A stretch of DNA of 64,000 nucleotides from assembly GCA_038246255.1 (NCBI GenBank), contig JBBRWC010000003.1, forward strand, positions 1 through 64,000, read 5' to 3'. Of this stretch, positions 1 through 8,707 are shown piece after piece. A program made the translations under genes and the position numbers. The notes beneath the pieces were generated by a model, which was not told the DNA's origin, searched no databases, and saw only the letters and a program-made list of their open reading frames with translations. How positions within the stretch are numbered: position 1 is the first letter of the stretch; every line of letters begins with the position of its first letter. The DNA comes from RI-242 sp038246255. Its GTDB lineage: Bacteria > Planctomycetota > UBA1135 > GCA-002686595.

Positions 1-1351
1 GCTGGGCGGCATTCAGCCCGGTCAACGTTGCGCGGCCAGCGGGCCGATGTGTGCGCGCTTGCGCCTCGACGGGCATGGCAAACGGCATGCGGGCACCGTC
101 GGCAAAGCGCGCCTCAAAACGCTCGATGGCTTCTGCGGTCGAGCTATCCACGGCGCGGAACGTGAGGCTTGCCGGAGCCCTCCACTCAATGCGCACGCCC
201 GTGGCGCCCGACATCGCAGTCACCGCCGGCGAGCTCGTGCGCTGCTGCGCGACGCGGACGAACGCCGCCAGGTTCTCAGGCGCCTTGGCCACGAGCGCGA
301 CACGCAGGCGATATTCCGTTTCGGGGTCGAGGCCATCGATGCGAAAGGTTCCGTCGGCCGCTACCGCGGTGGCGCGCTGACCCTCGGCACCCGGGAATCC
401 CGCAAAGCGTCCACCGGCCTTGTGCGCCGTGACTTCCACGTCCGCTGCGCCCGACGGGAGCCCTTCGACGAACCCATCGATGGACACACCGTCGATGAGT
501 TCGACGGTGATCCCCGCGAGGTCGGGGTTGAACTCGTCGGTGTTGCCTTCGACGGTGCGCGTCGGGTGCCAGGGGGATTCGAAGCGCAGGCGGAAGGGGC
601 CGAGCGGAAGGCGTCGCACGGCGAACGAGCCGTCGTCCGCAGTGGTGGCGAGCGGTTGCGCATCGCCCGTGATCATCCCCATGCGAAAGCGCGAAAACTC
701 ACCCTCGGCCGGCGCCAAATCGATCTGCACCTTGGGAACGGGCCGCCCTGCGCGGTCCATCACACGACCGCTGACGGTCGCACCGAGCGCGAGCACCACG
801 GGTTCGAGCTCTTCGCGTGTGCCTGCGACGAGCGCTGGGGTGACTCGCTCGAACGGAGCAAACCCGTCCGCGGCGACCGTCAAGCGTCCACCCGAGAGGG
901 CCGCCGAGCCCAGTTCGAATCGGCCTTCGGCGTCGCTCTTCGTTGTTTGAGCACGCGGGAACTCCGACCCAGTCAGCGCGAGCGGCGTGAAGTCGGGCTG
1001 GTGCTGGACGTCCGCGTCCGGCACGGGCCGGCCTCGGGAATCCTGGACCCGACCGACGAAGCGCACCGCGGCGGCGGGGCCCTCCTCGCTCTTGGGCGCG
1101 GCCGCCTGGGGCTCCGCCACCGCAGCGACGGCCGCGCGTTCGGAGCTGCGTTCAGCCGGCGCATCGGCGGCCCGCGCCAACCCCGCGGCGGCGAGCAGTT
1201 CGACGGGTCGCTCCGGCCCGGGGGTTACCGCCGCCGTTTCCTGACGTTCGGCCGCGGAGCGCTCACCGCCCTCGCGCGCGGCAAAAAACATGGCGCCAAA
1301 GATCAGGGCGAGGACGAGCGCAAGCAGCGCGAGGGTCTTGGGATTGGCCAT
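1..1351 (-). CDS. CarboxypepD_reg-type surface protein, C-terminus cut off by the window edge
   Basis: The gene runs off the left edge; 450 codons from its ATG (1351) are visible and open. Residues about 5-23 form one hydrophobic segment (ALLALVLALIFGAMFF), a signal anchor or signal peptide. An Ala/Glu/Pro-rich linker follows to about residue 85. After it come repeated carboxypeptidase-regulatory-like beta-sandwich units, recognisable by GRVQDSRGRPVPDADV, then GRVMDRAGRPVPKVQI, then ADGTFRIDGLDPETEYRLRV. Such domains are known as surface or adhesion modules; I see no catalytic site. A remnant of a related protein lies at 38306-39557. The function is unknown; export is likely. A longer reading frame on the opposite strand here has no recognisable domain and is a shadow. 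Confidence 0.8.
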   Translation of the reverse strand, partial: MANPKTLALLALVLALIFGAMFFAAREGGERSAAERQETAAVTPGPERPVELLAAAGLARAADAPAERSSERAAVAAVAEPQAAAPKSEEGPAAAVRFVGRVQDSRGRPVPDADVQHQPDFTPLALTGSEFPRAQTTKSDAEGRFELGSAALSGGRLTVAADGFAPFERVTPALVAGTREELEPVVLALGATVSGRVMDRAGRPVPKVQIDLAPAEGEFSRFRMGMITGDAQPLATTADDGSFAVRRLPLGPFRLRFESPWHPTRTVEGNTDEFNPDLAGITVELIDGVSIDGFVEGLPSGAADVEVTAHKAGGRFAGFPGAEGQRATAVAADGTFRIDGLDPETEYRLRVALVAKAPENLAAFVRVAQQRTSSPAVTAMSGATGVRIEWRAPASLTFRAVDSSTAEAIERFEARFADGARMPFAMPVEAQARTHRPAGRATLTGLNAAQ

Positions 1352-1408
1352 GGGGGCTTGGGTGAAGGGCAAAGGCCGTCTGGAATGGGTGCTGGGGGCC
1401 GGAAGTCT

Positions 1409-1430
1409 CTCAACGACCGCGGTCGTTGAG
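1409..1430. promoter_or_regulatory. Perfect 22-bp palindrome between divergent genes
   Basis: The half-site CTCAACGACCG at 1409-1419 is followed immediately by its exact reverse complement, giving a 22-bp palindrome with no spacer. On the minus strand it overlaps a TAAGCT box (1434-1429), so it would sit at or just after the transcription start of the surface-protein gene starting at 1351. It could be an operator for a dimeric regulator or a hairpin at the mRNA 5' end; the sequence alone does not decide. Confidence 0.5.
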
Positions 1431-1633
1431 CTTACGCTGTCTATTGCGCCGGGTTGGCGCGATCTTTCCGTCGCGAAATTGTCACGGTCCGCCCGCGGTC
1501 CCTTGCGAACAGCGGGGCCTTCGTTTCGTATGGTTGTGAAACTAATAGGTAGAGCGCCGTTCGCGCTGGTCCCGGCGCCAACCCCCGACGACTTCCCACG
1601 CTCTTGACTCCGCCCTTGCCCGTTCCCGCTCCT

Positions 1634-1640
1634 GGAGGAG
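1634..1640 (+). promoter_or_regulatory. Shine-Dalgarno sequence of the peptidase gene
   Basis: GGAGGAG lies six bases before the ATG at 1647. Strong Shine-Dalgarno sites are rare in this window, so this one firmly supports the chosen start. Confidence 0.8.
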
Positions 1641-1646
1641 CCTACG

Positions 1647-3383
1647 ATGCCCTGCTCGCCTACCCCCCGCACCCACTTGCGCAACCCGCTTGCCGCCATC
1701 CTCGCCCTGGCAGTGTTCCTGATGGCGTCCACCGCGGGTCCGGCGGTCGCTCAAACCATCCCGGCTTCGGGGGATTGGTACACCGAGTCCCAACAACTGG
1801 GTTTTCGCGTCCGCACCCCCAAGGCCTGGCGCTTCATCCCGCCGAACCTCGGGGACCCGATCAACCTGGCGAAGTACGTGCCCGAGGGGCGCGACTGGGT
1901 CCCGCTGAAGGGCTCCGCCCAGCTGTTCATCTGGAGTTGGGTTCTGCGCTTCGATCTCGAGGCGGTCAAGGAGGCGCGAATCGCCCAATTGCGCAAGATG
2001 CTCGACCTTTCGGGCAGTGACGTCATCCCCGCAGAAGCCTGGGAGAACGTCGGCGGTCCCGACGTCGTCCTCGACGAGGTGATCATCGATTGGCTCCAGG
2101 AATCCCAGCGCCAGGGCACGGGTTGGGTTCTGGGCGAGACCTCGGAAACACGCTCGGGCAAACGGGTCATCGAAGAGCGGATCTACGACGGCACGATGTC
2201 CTGGGAGGGCAATGCCTTCCCGGTGCGTGTCTACGTGGCGCTGTTGCCGCTGGGCGAAGGTCGCTGGGGCGCGGTGGCCTACAACGCGCCCGGCGAAAAA
2301 GCGGCGTGGCGCAAGCACGAATCGAGCTTCCGCCGTCTCGCGCGAACCCTGGAGCCCCTCGAACTGGCGGCCGCGGCGGAGGAAGCCGCCGGGCCCCAAA
2401 GCCTGCGCGACGTCAAACGCCGCGAACTCAAAGCCGAACTCCAGCGCATGCCTGAATGGTGGCTGCACGAGACCAACAACTACTTCATTCTGACCGACAG
2501 CCGCAGCAAAGACTTCATCGAGGAGTTGGGCGACCGCCTGGAGGCGATCCGCGAGATCTACGCGGTCGACTACCCCTACTCGAAGGCCCGCATCTACGAA
2601 AAACCCGGCTCCACCAAGAAGGCGAAGCCGGACACTGCGGACGGCGATGTCGAGGCGGATGTCGAGGATGATGCCGAAGAGGCGGAAGGCGCCGCGGAAG
2701 ACGAACCCGCGAAGGGCGGGACGAGCGCCGGGCGCAACTCCTTCGAGCTCTCGCGCACCAGCGTCGTGCGTGTGTGCTCCGACGTTGAGATGTACCACGA
2801 GTACGGTGGTCCCTACGGCTCCGCCGGTTATTGGTCGCCGTTCCACCAGGAGCTCGTCGTGTACGACGACCAAAAAGGCGCGGGCCGCGCCGATACGTGG
2901 TCGGTGGTCAACCACGAGGCGTTCCACCAGTACATCTTCTACTTCTACGGGAACATCTCCCCGCACAGTTGGTACAACGAGGGCACAGGCGACTTCTACG
3001 CGGGCTACGAATACAACGTTCGCCGCAAAAAGTTCACGTTGACGCCCTTCGACTGGCGGCGTTCGCTCGCCCGCGACAACATCCGCCAAAAGAAGTTCGC
3101 GCCGTTGAAGGAGTTCGTCCGCTGGACCCAAGGTGAGTACTACGGCAGCAACGCCTACGGCATTCAAGGCGGCGAAAACTACGCGCTCGGCTGGTCGTTC
3201 ATCTGGTTCCTGCGCACGGGCAAGGGCAAGTCGAAGGATTGGGTCCCTGCCTGGGACGGCATCCTCGACACGTACCTCGCGGCCCTGGCGCGCACGGGTG
3301 ACCTCGACGAGGCTATCGACGAAGCCTTCGGCAGCGTGGATTGGAAGAAGCTGGAAGAGGCCTGGACGTCCTACGGCGGGTGA
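1647..3383 (+). CDS. Secreted gluzincin-like metallopeptidase (peptidase-MA/DUF1570 type)
   Basis: The 578-residue protein starts with a signal peptide (hydrophobic core about 17-34, cleavage near AVAQ). The C-terminal half has a zinc-peptidase signature: HEAFH at residues 423-427, with the third likely zinc ligand E445 in the WYNEGTGDF stretch 18 residues later. That spacing fits gluzincins such as the peptidase-MA-like/DUF1570 family. The N-terminal 250 residues look like a separate beta-rich domain. Between them, about residues 325-358, is a Lys-then-Asp/Glu-rich insert that is probably disordered. The start is fixed by a GGAGGAG site. The protein probably acts outside the cytoplasm; its substrate is unknown. 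Confidence 0.75.
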   Translation: MPCSPTPRTHLRNPLAAILALAVFLMASTAGPAVAQTIPASGDWYTESQQLGFRVRTPKAWRFIPPNLGDPINLAKYVPEGRDWVPLKGSAQLFIWSWVLRFDLEAVKEARIAQLRKMLDLSGSDVIPAEAWENVGGPDVVLDEVIIDWLQESQRQGTGWVLGETSETRSGKRVIEERIYDGTMSWEGNAFPVRVYVALLPLGEGRWGAVAYNAPGEKAAWRKHESSFRRLARTLEPLELAAAAEEAAGPQSLRDVKRRELKAELQRMPEWWLHETNNYFILTDSRSKDFIEELGDRLEAIREIYAVDYPYSKARIYEKPGSTKKAKPDTADGDVEADVEDDAEEAEGAAEDEPAKGGTSAGRNSFELSRTSVVRVCSDVEMYHEYGGPYGSAGYWSPFHQELVVYDDQKGAGRADTWSVVNHEAFHQYIFYFYGNISPHSWYNEGTGDFYAGYEYNVRRKKFTLTPFDWRRSLARDNIRQKKFAPLKEFVRWTQGEYYGSNAYGIQGGENYALGWSFIWFLRTGKGKSKDWVPAWDGILDTYLAALARTGDLDEAIDEAFGSVDWKKLEEAWTSYGG

Positions 3384-3526
3384 CACCTTTGGAGTAACCC
3401 GGCACGGCCAAAGTGCAGTCGCTGTCGGGTGCCTTTTGGCCCATCGCCTGGCGGCGCGGGAGCGACGTCCGCGGGCGATCATTGGCCAAGGCTCCGATTC
3501 CCTCCCGCTCGCGTTGACCAGACAGC

Positions 3527-3532
3527 TATCCT
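3527..3532 (+). promoter_or_regulatory. -10-like box TATCCT of a possibly leaderless gene
   Basis: TATCCT lies seven bases before the ATG at 3540, and no Shine-Dalgarno sequence is present. This is one of a recurrent set of TANNNT boxes at this distance. No good -35 hexamer is seen 17 bp upstream. Confidence 0.5.
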
Positions 3533-3539
3533 GCGGCAC

Positions 3540-4223
3540 ATGGACTTCTACCCTTCCCGACGCCACGGCGCGGTGTCGATGCCGATTCGCCTCGCGGCCG
3601 GCATCGCCGCATTGTTTCTCGCCGGATGCGCGTTCGACCGCAAGGCCGTAGACCCGACGGTCCTCGTCGAAACCCGCGCGGGCCGTGAGCTCGGGGTCTC
3701 CACCGACTGGGGGATCGTTTTCCTCGGGGCGACCGCCGGATTCGGGCGTGCGGACGTCGTCGTGTGGTACGGCGACGGACCCAGCATCGAGCCCACCGTC
3801 GTCGAACCGATCGGCGGCGGGCTCTACGTGCTCGACATCGAAATCCGTCCGCCGACAGTGCCCCTCGTGTTCGACGAGCCGGCCGCGGGCGAATGGGTCG
3901 AACTGGTCGGGCGCAACCTGGATGGCCGCTGGCGCACGCGGGTCCGCGTGGTCCAGCACCCCGCCGTCCTGGGGCTGTTGCTCGAGATTCCGACCGAACT
4001 TAGCGAGCCGAGCGACCAGGTTGGTGCGGGGGTCTTCGTGCGCGACCCGAGCGGCGTTTTGGCACTGCTCGGCCTCGTGTCCGGACGCATCCAACTGGAA
4101 TCCCCGCGCGGCACCGGCACGTACCTGACCGTCGTGGGGCCGCGGGACCTGTGGCGCCTGGTCGCGTACCGACGGGACGACGCTCTCAAACACACGAACG
4201 TCTACCGCGACGACATTCTGTAA
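3540..4223 (+). CDS. Predicted lipoprotein of unknown function
   Basis: This is a 227-residue protein with a lipoprotein signal: basic start, hydrophobic core and the lipobox LAGC (FLAGCAFDRK), so Cys is the likely lipidated residue and the protein is membrane-anchored. The mature part is beta-strand-like, with no motif that I recognise. ATG 3540 is preferred because TATCCT lies seven bases upstream. A second in-frame ATG at 3579 would give a more typical, shorter signal peptide. An upstream in-frame start at 3429 would add an unlikely basic leader. It follows the peptidase gene on the same strand after 156 bases. Confidence 0.7.
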   Translation: MDFYPSRRHGAVSMPIRLAAGIAALFLAGCAFDRKAVDPTVLVETRAGRELGVSTDWGIVFLGATAGFGRADVVVWYGDGPSIEPTVVEPIGGGLYVLDIEIRPPTVPLVFDEPAAGEWVELVGRNLDGRWRTRVRVVQHPAVLGLLLEIPTELSEPSDQVGAGVFVRDPSGVLALLGLVSGRIQLESPRGTGTYLTVVGPRDLWRLVAYRRDDALKHTNVYRDDIL

Positions 4224-4247
4224 GGACCGCCGCGCAGCGGCTCGGGT

Positions 4248-5759
4248 TCAGCCGCGCCAAAAACGCGGCAGCACGAGCACGGCGACCGCGTAGAACTCGA
4301 GCCGCCCCAGGATCATCATCAGGGCGAGCAGCAGCTTGCCGAGCTCGGGCAGATCGCCCCAGTGGCCCGCAGGGCCGATGGCGCCGAGCCCCGGGCCGAT
4401 GTTCGAGAGCGCCGAAAGGGAACCCGTGAAGGCGACGACGGGATCGACGTCCATCGCGGACAAGGCGGCGTAGCCCCCCAGCAGGCACATGACCCACAGG
4501 CCGAAAAAGCCTGTCACCGATGCGACGGTCGAGTCGTCGAGGGGTTCATGGTCCATTCGAACCATGTGGATCGCTCGCGGCCGCGCGAAGGCGAGGAGGC
4601 CGCGGACCGCTGCCTTGACCACGATCAGCCCGCGCACGAGCTTAAGTCCCCCGGACGTCGAGCCGGCGCAGGCCCCCGTCACCATCAGGAGGCACAGGAT
4701 CGCGCGGTTCAGTTCGGGCCACGCGTCGAAATCCGCGGTCGCAAACCCCGCGGTCGTGAACACGCTGACCACGGTGAACGCCCCGTCGCGCAGGCAGCGG
4801 CCAAGGCTCGAATAGTCGGGGAGCGAACTGCCAACCGCGCCGTTCGAGCCGCCCCAAAACCACAGTCGCCCCGCGATCACGAGTGTGGCGACCGCCGCGA
4901 GCAAGAGGTACGCGCGCAACTCGCTCGACTGGGCCGCGCGCCGCCAACCGATCTTCCAACCGCGGCTGACAAACACCTCGTAGAGCGCAAACGTCGTGCC
5001 CGCCAGCATCATGAAGACGATCAGCAGCCCCTCGACGACCGCGGAGTCGAACGCGGCCACGCTGGTGCCCTTGTTCGAAAACCCGCCGGTCGAAACCGTC
5101 GAGAATGCGTGCAGCAGCGCGTCGAAGCTTCCGACACCCGCCAGCACGAGCAAACCAAACAGCAAAACCGTCAGGCCCACGTAGATGCGCGCAACACCAA
5201 GCGCCGTGTCCCGCACGCGGTGGGTATCCGAGTCACGCCGGATGCCGGAGGCCTCGGATCGAAACAGACTGCGGCCACCCGTCGGGAACAGCACGACGAA
5301 CATCAGCACAATGCCGATGCCCCCGAGCCACTGGGTGAAGTTGCGCCAGAACGCGATGCCCTGGGGCAGCGCGTCGATCTGGTCAGCGGTCAGCACAGTC
5401 GATCCCGTCGTGGTGAAACCCGACGACGCTTCGAAAAACGCGTCGACGCCGCCCGGAATCGCTCCGGACACGACAAACGGCACCGACGCCAAGAGCGGGC
5501 TCACGAGCCATGCAAGCCCCACCGCCGCGAGGCCCTCGCGCCGGAAGAAGTCCGGGCGGCCCTCCACCGTGAGGCTCGCCTTGCGGTTGCGCCACACGAG
5601 CGCGATCCCGGTGGCCGCCGCAAAACCCGCTCCGATCAGGAACGCACGCACCCCGTCGGCCTCGCCATGGGCCTGGGACACGGCCGCGGGCAGCAGCATC
5701 AGCGCGGACAAGAGGACACAGAGGCGCCCGAGGAGCCAGGCGACGGCGCGCAGGTTCAT
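4248..5759 (-). CDS. trkH: Potassium uptake protein TrkH/KtrB, membrane subunit
   Basis: The protein is about 503 residues, polytopic, and belongs to the Trk/Ktr/HKT superfamily, the potassium-conducting subunit of a sodium- or proton-linked uptake system. The first pore loop reads SSGFTTTGSTVL, and FTQWLGGIGIVLMF follows as expected. Later pore regions are STVSTGGFSNKG, FTTAGFATADF and SLSALSNIGPGLG, so four pore loops are present. It lies 60 bases downstream of trkA on the same strand, the usual pairing in which TrkA gates TrkH. A GTG at 5768 would add three residues; ATG 5759 gives a clean membrane start. Confidence 0.93.
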   Translation of the reverse strand: MNLRAVAWLLGRLCVLLSALMLLPAAVSQAHGEADGVRAFLIGAGFAAATGIALVWRNRKASLTVEGRPDFFRREGLAAVGLAWLVSPLLASVPFVVSGAIPGGVDAFFEASSGFTTTGSTVLTADQIDALPQGIAFWRNFTQWLGGIGIVLMFVVLFPTGGRSLFRSEASGIRRDSDTHRVRDTALGVARIYVGLTVLLFGLLVLAGVGSFDALLHAFSTVSTGGFSNKGTSVAAFDSAVVEGLLIVFMMLAGTTFALYEVFVSRGWKIGWRRAAQSSELRAYLLLAAVATLVIAGRLWFWGGSNGAVGSSLPDYSSLGRCLRDGAFTVVSVFTTAGFATADFDAWPELNRAILCLLMVTGACAGSTSGGLKLVRGLIVVKAAVRGLLAFARPRAIHMVRMDHEPLDDSTVASVTGFFGLWVMCLLGGYAALSAMDVDPVVAFTGSLSALSNIGPGLGAIGPAGHWGDLPELGKLLLALMMILGRLEFYAVAVLVLPRFWRG

Positions 5760-5819
5760 GCCGAGCACCGCCTGCGGATAGCCGCGCGCGCAGCCCTCGC
5801 ATCGCCGTTCGCCCGCGCT

Positions 5820-7175
5820 TCAGCCATCGGACGCCCGAAAGACCTTTCCGATCTCGTCGACGACAGAGGGTAGCGCAAAAAGGATCAAACGATCGCCTTC
5901 GATGACCACCGTGTCGCCCCGCGCGATCTCCACCGCTTCGCCGCGCACAACAGCGCCGATAACCATCCCGCGTGGGAGCCCCAGGTTCTTCACCTTGGAT
6001 TCGGTTTTGCCGCCGTGGAACCGCGCTTCGATCTCCAGCACTTCAGCTTTGCCCTCGGCGACGACGGCGATCGACGCCACCGACCCCGAGCGCACGAACC
6101 GCAGGATGCGATTCGCGCACAGGATGCGCGGCGAAATCGCGTTGTCGATGCCGAGCAGCGAGTAGATCTTGCGGTAGGACGGTTTGTTGACGAGCGCCAC
6201 GGTGCGCTCGACACCCAGGGAGCTCGCGAGCTGACAGGCCATCATGTTGTCCTCGTCGCGGCTCGTTGCCGCCACGAAGATGTTGGTGTCCTCGCCGATG
6301 CGCTCTTCGCCCAGGAGATCGAGGTCGGTCGCGTCACCCACCAGCACCATCACACGCTTGCCAAAACGCTGGGCGATCTCCCGGGCCCGGGCGGGGTCGC
6401 GCTCGAAGAGCCGCACGCTGATTCCCGGGACTTCTTCCAGGCGCTCGGCGATGCGCAAACCGATGTGCCCGCCGCCCATGATAACGACACTGCGTCGGCC
6501 GAGCTTGCGCGCGCCACACAGGAGTTCGAACTGGTCGAGGTCCGGCGCACGCCCGATCAGGTAAACCTGGTCGTCGACTTGGAGCTGGTCCTCGCCGGTC
6601 GGCACGAAAAAGCGGTCCTTGCGCGCGATCGCGGCCACGAGCAGCCCGCCCGGTAACTCGAGGCCGGCAAGAGAGCCGGACGTCAGCTCGCTTTTCTCCC
6701 GGATGCGCAGCCGGCGCAACTGCACGCGGCCGTCGGCGAAGGACTCGACCTCGAGGGCGTGCTGCTCGCGCACTGTCGCGACGATTTCGTCCGCCGCGAG
6801 TTCGTCGGTAGACAGCACGACGTCGTAACCCAGAACGCGCTTGTGGAAAAAGTGGTAGCCCGCGAGGCGCTCGGTTTCGTGCAAGCGCAACACGACGCGG
6901 CCCGCGCCGAGTTCGCGGGCGATCAAACACGCCAGCATGTTGACCCGGTCGTCGTCGGTGACGGCGACAAACAGGTCGCATTTCGACGCGCCGGCGCCGT
7001 TGAGGACCTCCGGATGCGCCCCGTCGCCCAGGTACGTCTCGACGTCGAGGCGCTCGCGCACGCGTTCGATTTTTGCAGGATCGCTGTCGACGACGCTGAC
7101 GCGGTGCCGCTCGCGGGAGAGGATATCGGCGAGGTAGAGCCCGACCTCCCCCGCCCCGACGATGACCACGTCCAT
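5820..7175 (-). CDS. trkA: Trk system regulatory subunit TrkA with two RCK domains
   Basis: This 451-residue cytoplasmic protein binds NAD(H) and regulates the TrkH channel encoded just downstream. The first Rossmann (RCK_N) domain begins VVIVGAGEVGLYLADIL at residue 3, and the second starts near residue 230 with VVIMGGGHIGLRIAERL. Each is followed by a TrkA_C ligand-binding domain, so the protein has the duplicated full-length TrkA layout. The reading frame is open far upstream, but the Rossmann fold begins at ATG 7175. A TACCCT box lies seven bases before it, supporting that start and a leaderless mRNA. Confidence 0.93.
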   Translation of the reverse strand: MDVVIVGAGEVGLYLADILSRERHRVSVVDSDPAKIERVRERLDVETYLGDGAHPEVLNGAGASKCDLFVAVTDDDRVNMLACLIARELGAGRVVLRLHETERLAGYHFFHKRVLGYDVVLSTDELAADEIVATVREQHALEVESFADGRVQLRRLRIREKSELTSGSLAGLELPGGLLVAAIARKDRFFVPTGEDQLQVDDQVYLIGRAPDLDQFELLCGARKLGRRSVVIMGGGHIGLRIAERLEEVPGISVRLFERDPARAREIAQRFGKRVMVLVGDATDLDLLGEERIGEDTNIFVAATSRDEDNMMACQLASSLGVERTVALVNKPSYRKIYSLLGIDNAISPRILCANRILRFVRSGSVASIAVVAEGKAEVLEIEARFHGGKTESKVKNLGLPRGMVIGAVVRGEAVEIARGDTVVIEGDRLILFALPSVVDEIGKVFRASDG

Positions 7176-7182
7176 CGCCAAG

Positions 7183-7188
7183 AGGGTA
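7183..7188 (-). promoter_or_regulatory. -10-like box TACCCT upstream of trkA
   Basis: TACCCT (7188 to 7183, minus strand) is seven bases before the trkA ATG at 7175. No Shine-Dalgarno sequence is seen. It is the likely promoter element of the trkA-trkH operon. Confidence 0.5.
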
Positions 7189-7310
7189 GTGCGGGGGGGC
7201 GCACTCTCCAACGGCGGCCAGCTCCCCCGCACGGCGAAGGCGGGTGTCTTTGGGAAACGTGGCCGCCGCTCCCGCGCGCCAGCGGCCGATCGCCACGGCG
7301 GGTGCCCGGT

Positions 7311-7316
7311 TACGCT
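7311..7316 (+). promoter_or_regulatory. -10-like box TACGCT of a possibly leaderless gene
   Basis: TACGCT lies six bases before the GTG at 7323, and no ribosome binding site lies between. Confidence 0.5.
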
Positions 7317-7322
7317 TCGGCC

Positions 7323-7886
7323 GTGATCGTCCTGATCGACAACCGGGATTCCTTCACGTTCAACCTCGTCCAGGCGCTGGCGACGCTGGGTGCACAGGTC
7401 ACCGTGTTGCCGGGAGCGCGCATCACCCTCGCAGACGTACTCGCGCTCGCCCCGGCGGGCATCGTCATCGGCCCGGGGCCCGGGGGGCCGCTCGCGGCTC
7501 GGGTCTCGATCGACATCGCGCGCGACATTTCGGCCGACATCCCGGTGCTCGGCATCTGCCTGGGCCACCAGATCCTCGCCGCCGCCTTCGGAGCGCGCAC
7601 GGTGCCATCCCCCGCGCCGGTGCACGGCCACCCGGCGGCCATCCGCCACGACGGTCGCGGAGTTTTTCGCGGCCTGCCCGACCCCGTCACGATGGGGCGT
7701 TACCACTCCTTGAGCGTGATGCCTGCCAGCCTGCCAACGTGCCTCGAAATCACGGCCTGGGCACCCGACGGAACCGTTCAGGGTTTGCGCCACAAAGAAC
7801 GCTGGCTCGAAGGGGTGCAGTTCCACCCCGAATCGATCCTGTCGAGCCACGGCGCGCTGCTGCTCGGCAACTTCCCCGCCCGTTAG
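7323..7886 (+). CDS. trpG: Anthranilate/aminodeoxychorismate synthase glutamine amidotransferase subunit
   Basis: This is a 187-residue class I glutamine amidotransferase that supplies ammonia from glutamine to a chorismate-using partner. It opens with IVLIDNRDSFTFNLVQ, the hallmark of TrpG/PabA. The nucleophile elbow is LGICLGHQ, with Cys near residue 81. The His-Glu pair is in VQFHPESILS near residue 168. It may serve tryptophan or folate synthesis; the partner TrpE/PabB is not in this window, so the pathway is open and pabA is an equal choice of name. The start is GTG with TACGCT six bases upstream. Its stop codon overlaps the stop of the convergent kinase gene. Confidence 0.9.
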   Translation: MIVLIDNRDSFTFNLVQALATLGAQVTVLPGARITLADVLALAPAGIVIGPGPGGPLAARVSIDIARDISADIPVLGICLGHQILAAAFGARTVPSPAPVHGHPAAIRHDGRGVFRGLPDPVTMGRYHSLSVMPASLPTCLEITAWAPDGTVQGLRHKERWLEGVQFHPESILSSHGALLLGNFPAR

Positions 7887-8683
7887 GGGGTGTGTGTTGC
7901 GCCGAGCGGCGGGTCCCAACGCGGCCACGGCCCCGACGAACGCCGCCGCGGTTCGCCGTCGCGCCAGCGCAGGAGCCCGCGCGTGATCCACTGGTAGCAT
8001 GGTTTGCCCCAGCGTCTCCACAGGGCCGCCAAAGCGCCGCGGGCTGGCAACGGCGCGAGCCCCGCTTGCGCGCGCGAGCGCCCCTGCCGCACGTAGCGCT
8101 GGCGGTGTTTTTCGACGTGGCGCAGGTCCTCACGCGCGCGCGAGCGGAACACACGCCCGCGGCGGCGGTGGATGCTTGCCAACTGGAAGTCGATCAGCGC
8201 CGGCCGACCGCACTCACGCACGATCACGTTCTGCTCCTTGTGCAGATCGTTGTGGCACACACCGTGCGCGTGCATGGCGACAACCAAGCGCGCGAGGTGT
8301 TCAAAAAAATCCGTAGGGAGCGCTTCGGTTTGATTGAGCGGCGCTCCCTCTGTGAAACGACGCACCACAGCTCCGTGCGGCGAATCGAGCGCGCCCAGCG
8401 CCGTTGCGTCCGCGACCAACTCGGGGATGCCGTCCAGGTTCGCAAGCGCCGCTAGGGCGCGGCGCTCGCGCCGGGCGAGGATACGCGCAATCCACGCGCT
8501 CCCGGGGACCCTGCTTCCGCAGGGCACCCGGCGCACAAGCGTTCCGATCGGCGACTCCCAGCGCTCCACCCGCCCGAAAACGTCGGACTTCAGCACCCAG
8601 GGCGCCGCGGCACCGCTGTTCGGAGCTAAACCGGGCCCCGGCGTCTGTCCGTCTCCCGCCGGTGTTCCTTCCCCCGCACCCAT
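7883..8683 (-). CDS. RIO/InaA-like small protein or lipid kinase
   Basis: The 266-residue protein has a protein-kinase-like fold of the compact RIO/lipopolysaccharide-kinase type. The catalytic loop is HNDLHKEQNV at residues 144-153, with D146 as the likely base. The metal-binding motif is IDFQLA with D165, replacing the usual DFG. The C-terminal DLRHVEKHRQRY helix is typical of bacterial kinases that act on lipid A core sugars, which would fit the nearby lpxB; this is an inference. The N-terminal 30 residues are Gly/Pro-rich. ATG 8683 is divergent from the ABC transporter gene at 8708, leaving only 24 bases for both promoters. Confidence 0.65.
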   Translation of the reverse strand: MGAGEGTPAGDGQTPGPGLAPNSGAAAPWVLKSDVFGRVERWESPIGTLVRRVPCGSRVPGSAWIARILARRERRALAALANLDGIPELVADATALGALDSPHGAVVRRFTEGAPLNQTEALPTDFFEHLARLVVAMHAHGVCHNDLHKEQNVIVRECGRPALIDFQLASIHRRRGRVFRSRAREDLRHVEKHRQRYVRQGRSRAQAGLAPLPARGALAALWRRWGKPCYQWITRGLLRWRDGEPRRRSSGPWPRWDPPLGATHTP

Positions 8684-8692
8684 CTTGGCACG

Positions 8693-8698
8693 TATCCT
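8693..8698 (+). promoter_or_regulatory. -10-like box TATCCT before the ABC operon
   Basis: TATCCT lies nine bases before the ATG at 8708, in the 24-bp gap between two divergent genes. Confidence 0.45.
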
Positions 8699-8707
8699 CC
8701 GGCCGCC

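Noticed and set aside
47..1429. Long plus-strand reading frame (460 codons) at the left end
   Set aside because: It is Arg/Gly/His-rich with no domain or start signal. The minus strand at the same place encodes a signal segment and clear CarboxypepD_reg repeats.
1542..4193. 883-codon minus-strand frame over the peptidase and lipoprotein genes
   Set aside because: It is a high-GC shadow; the plus strand has a Shine-Dalgarno site, signal peptide, HEAFH motif and a lipobox.
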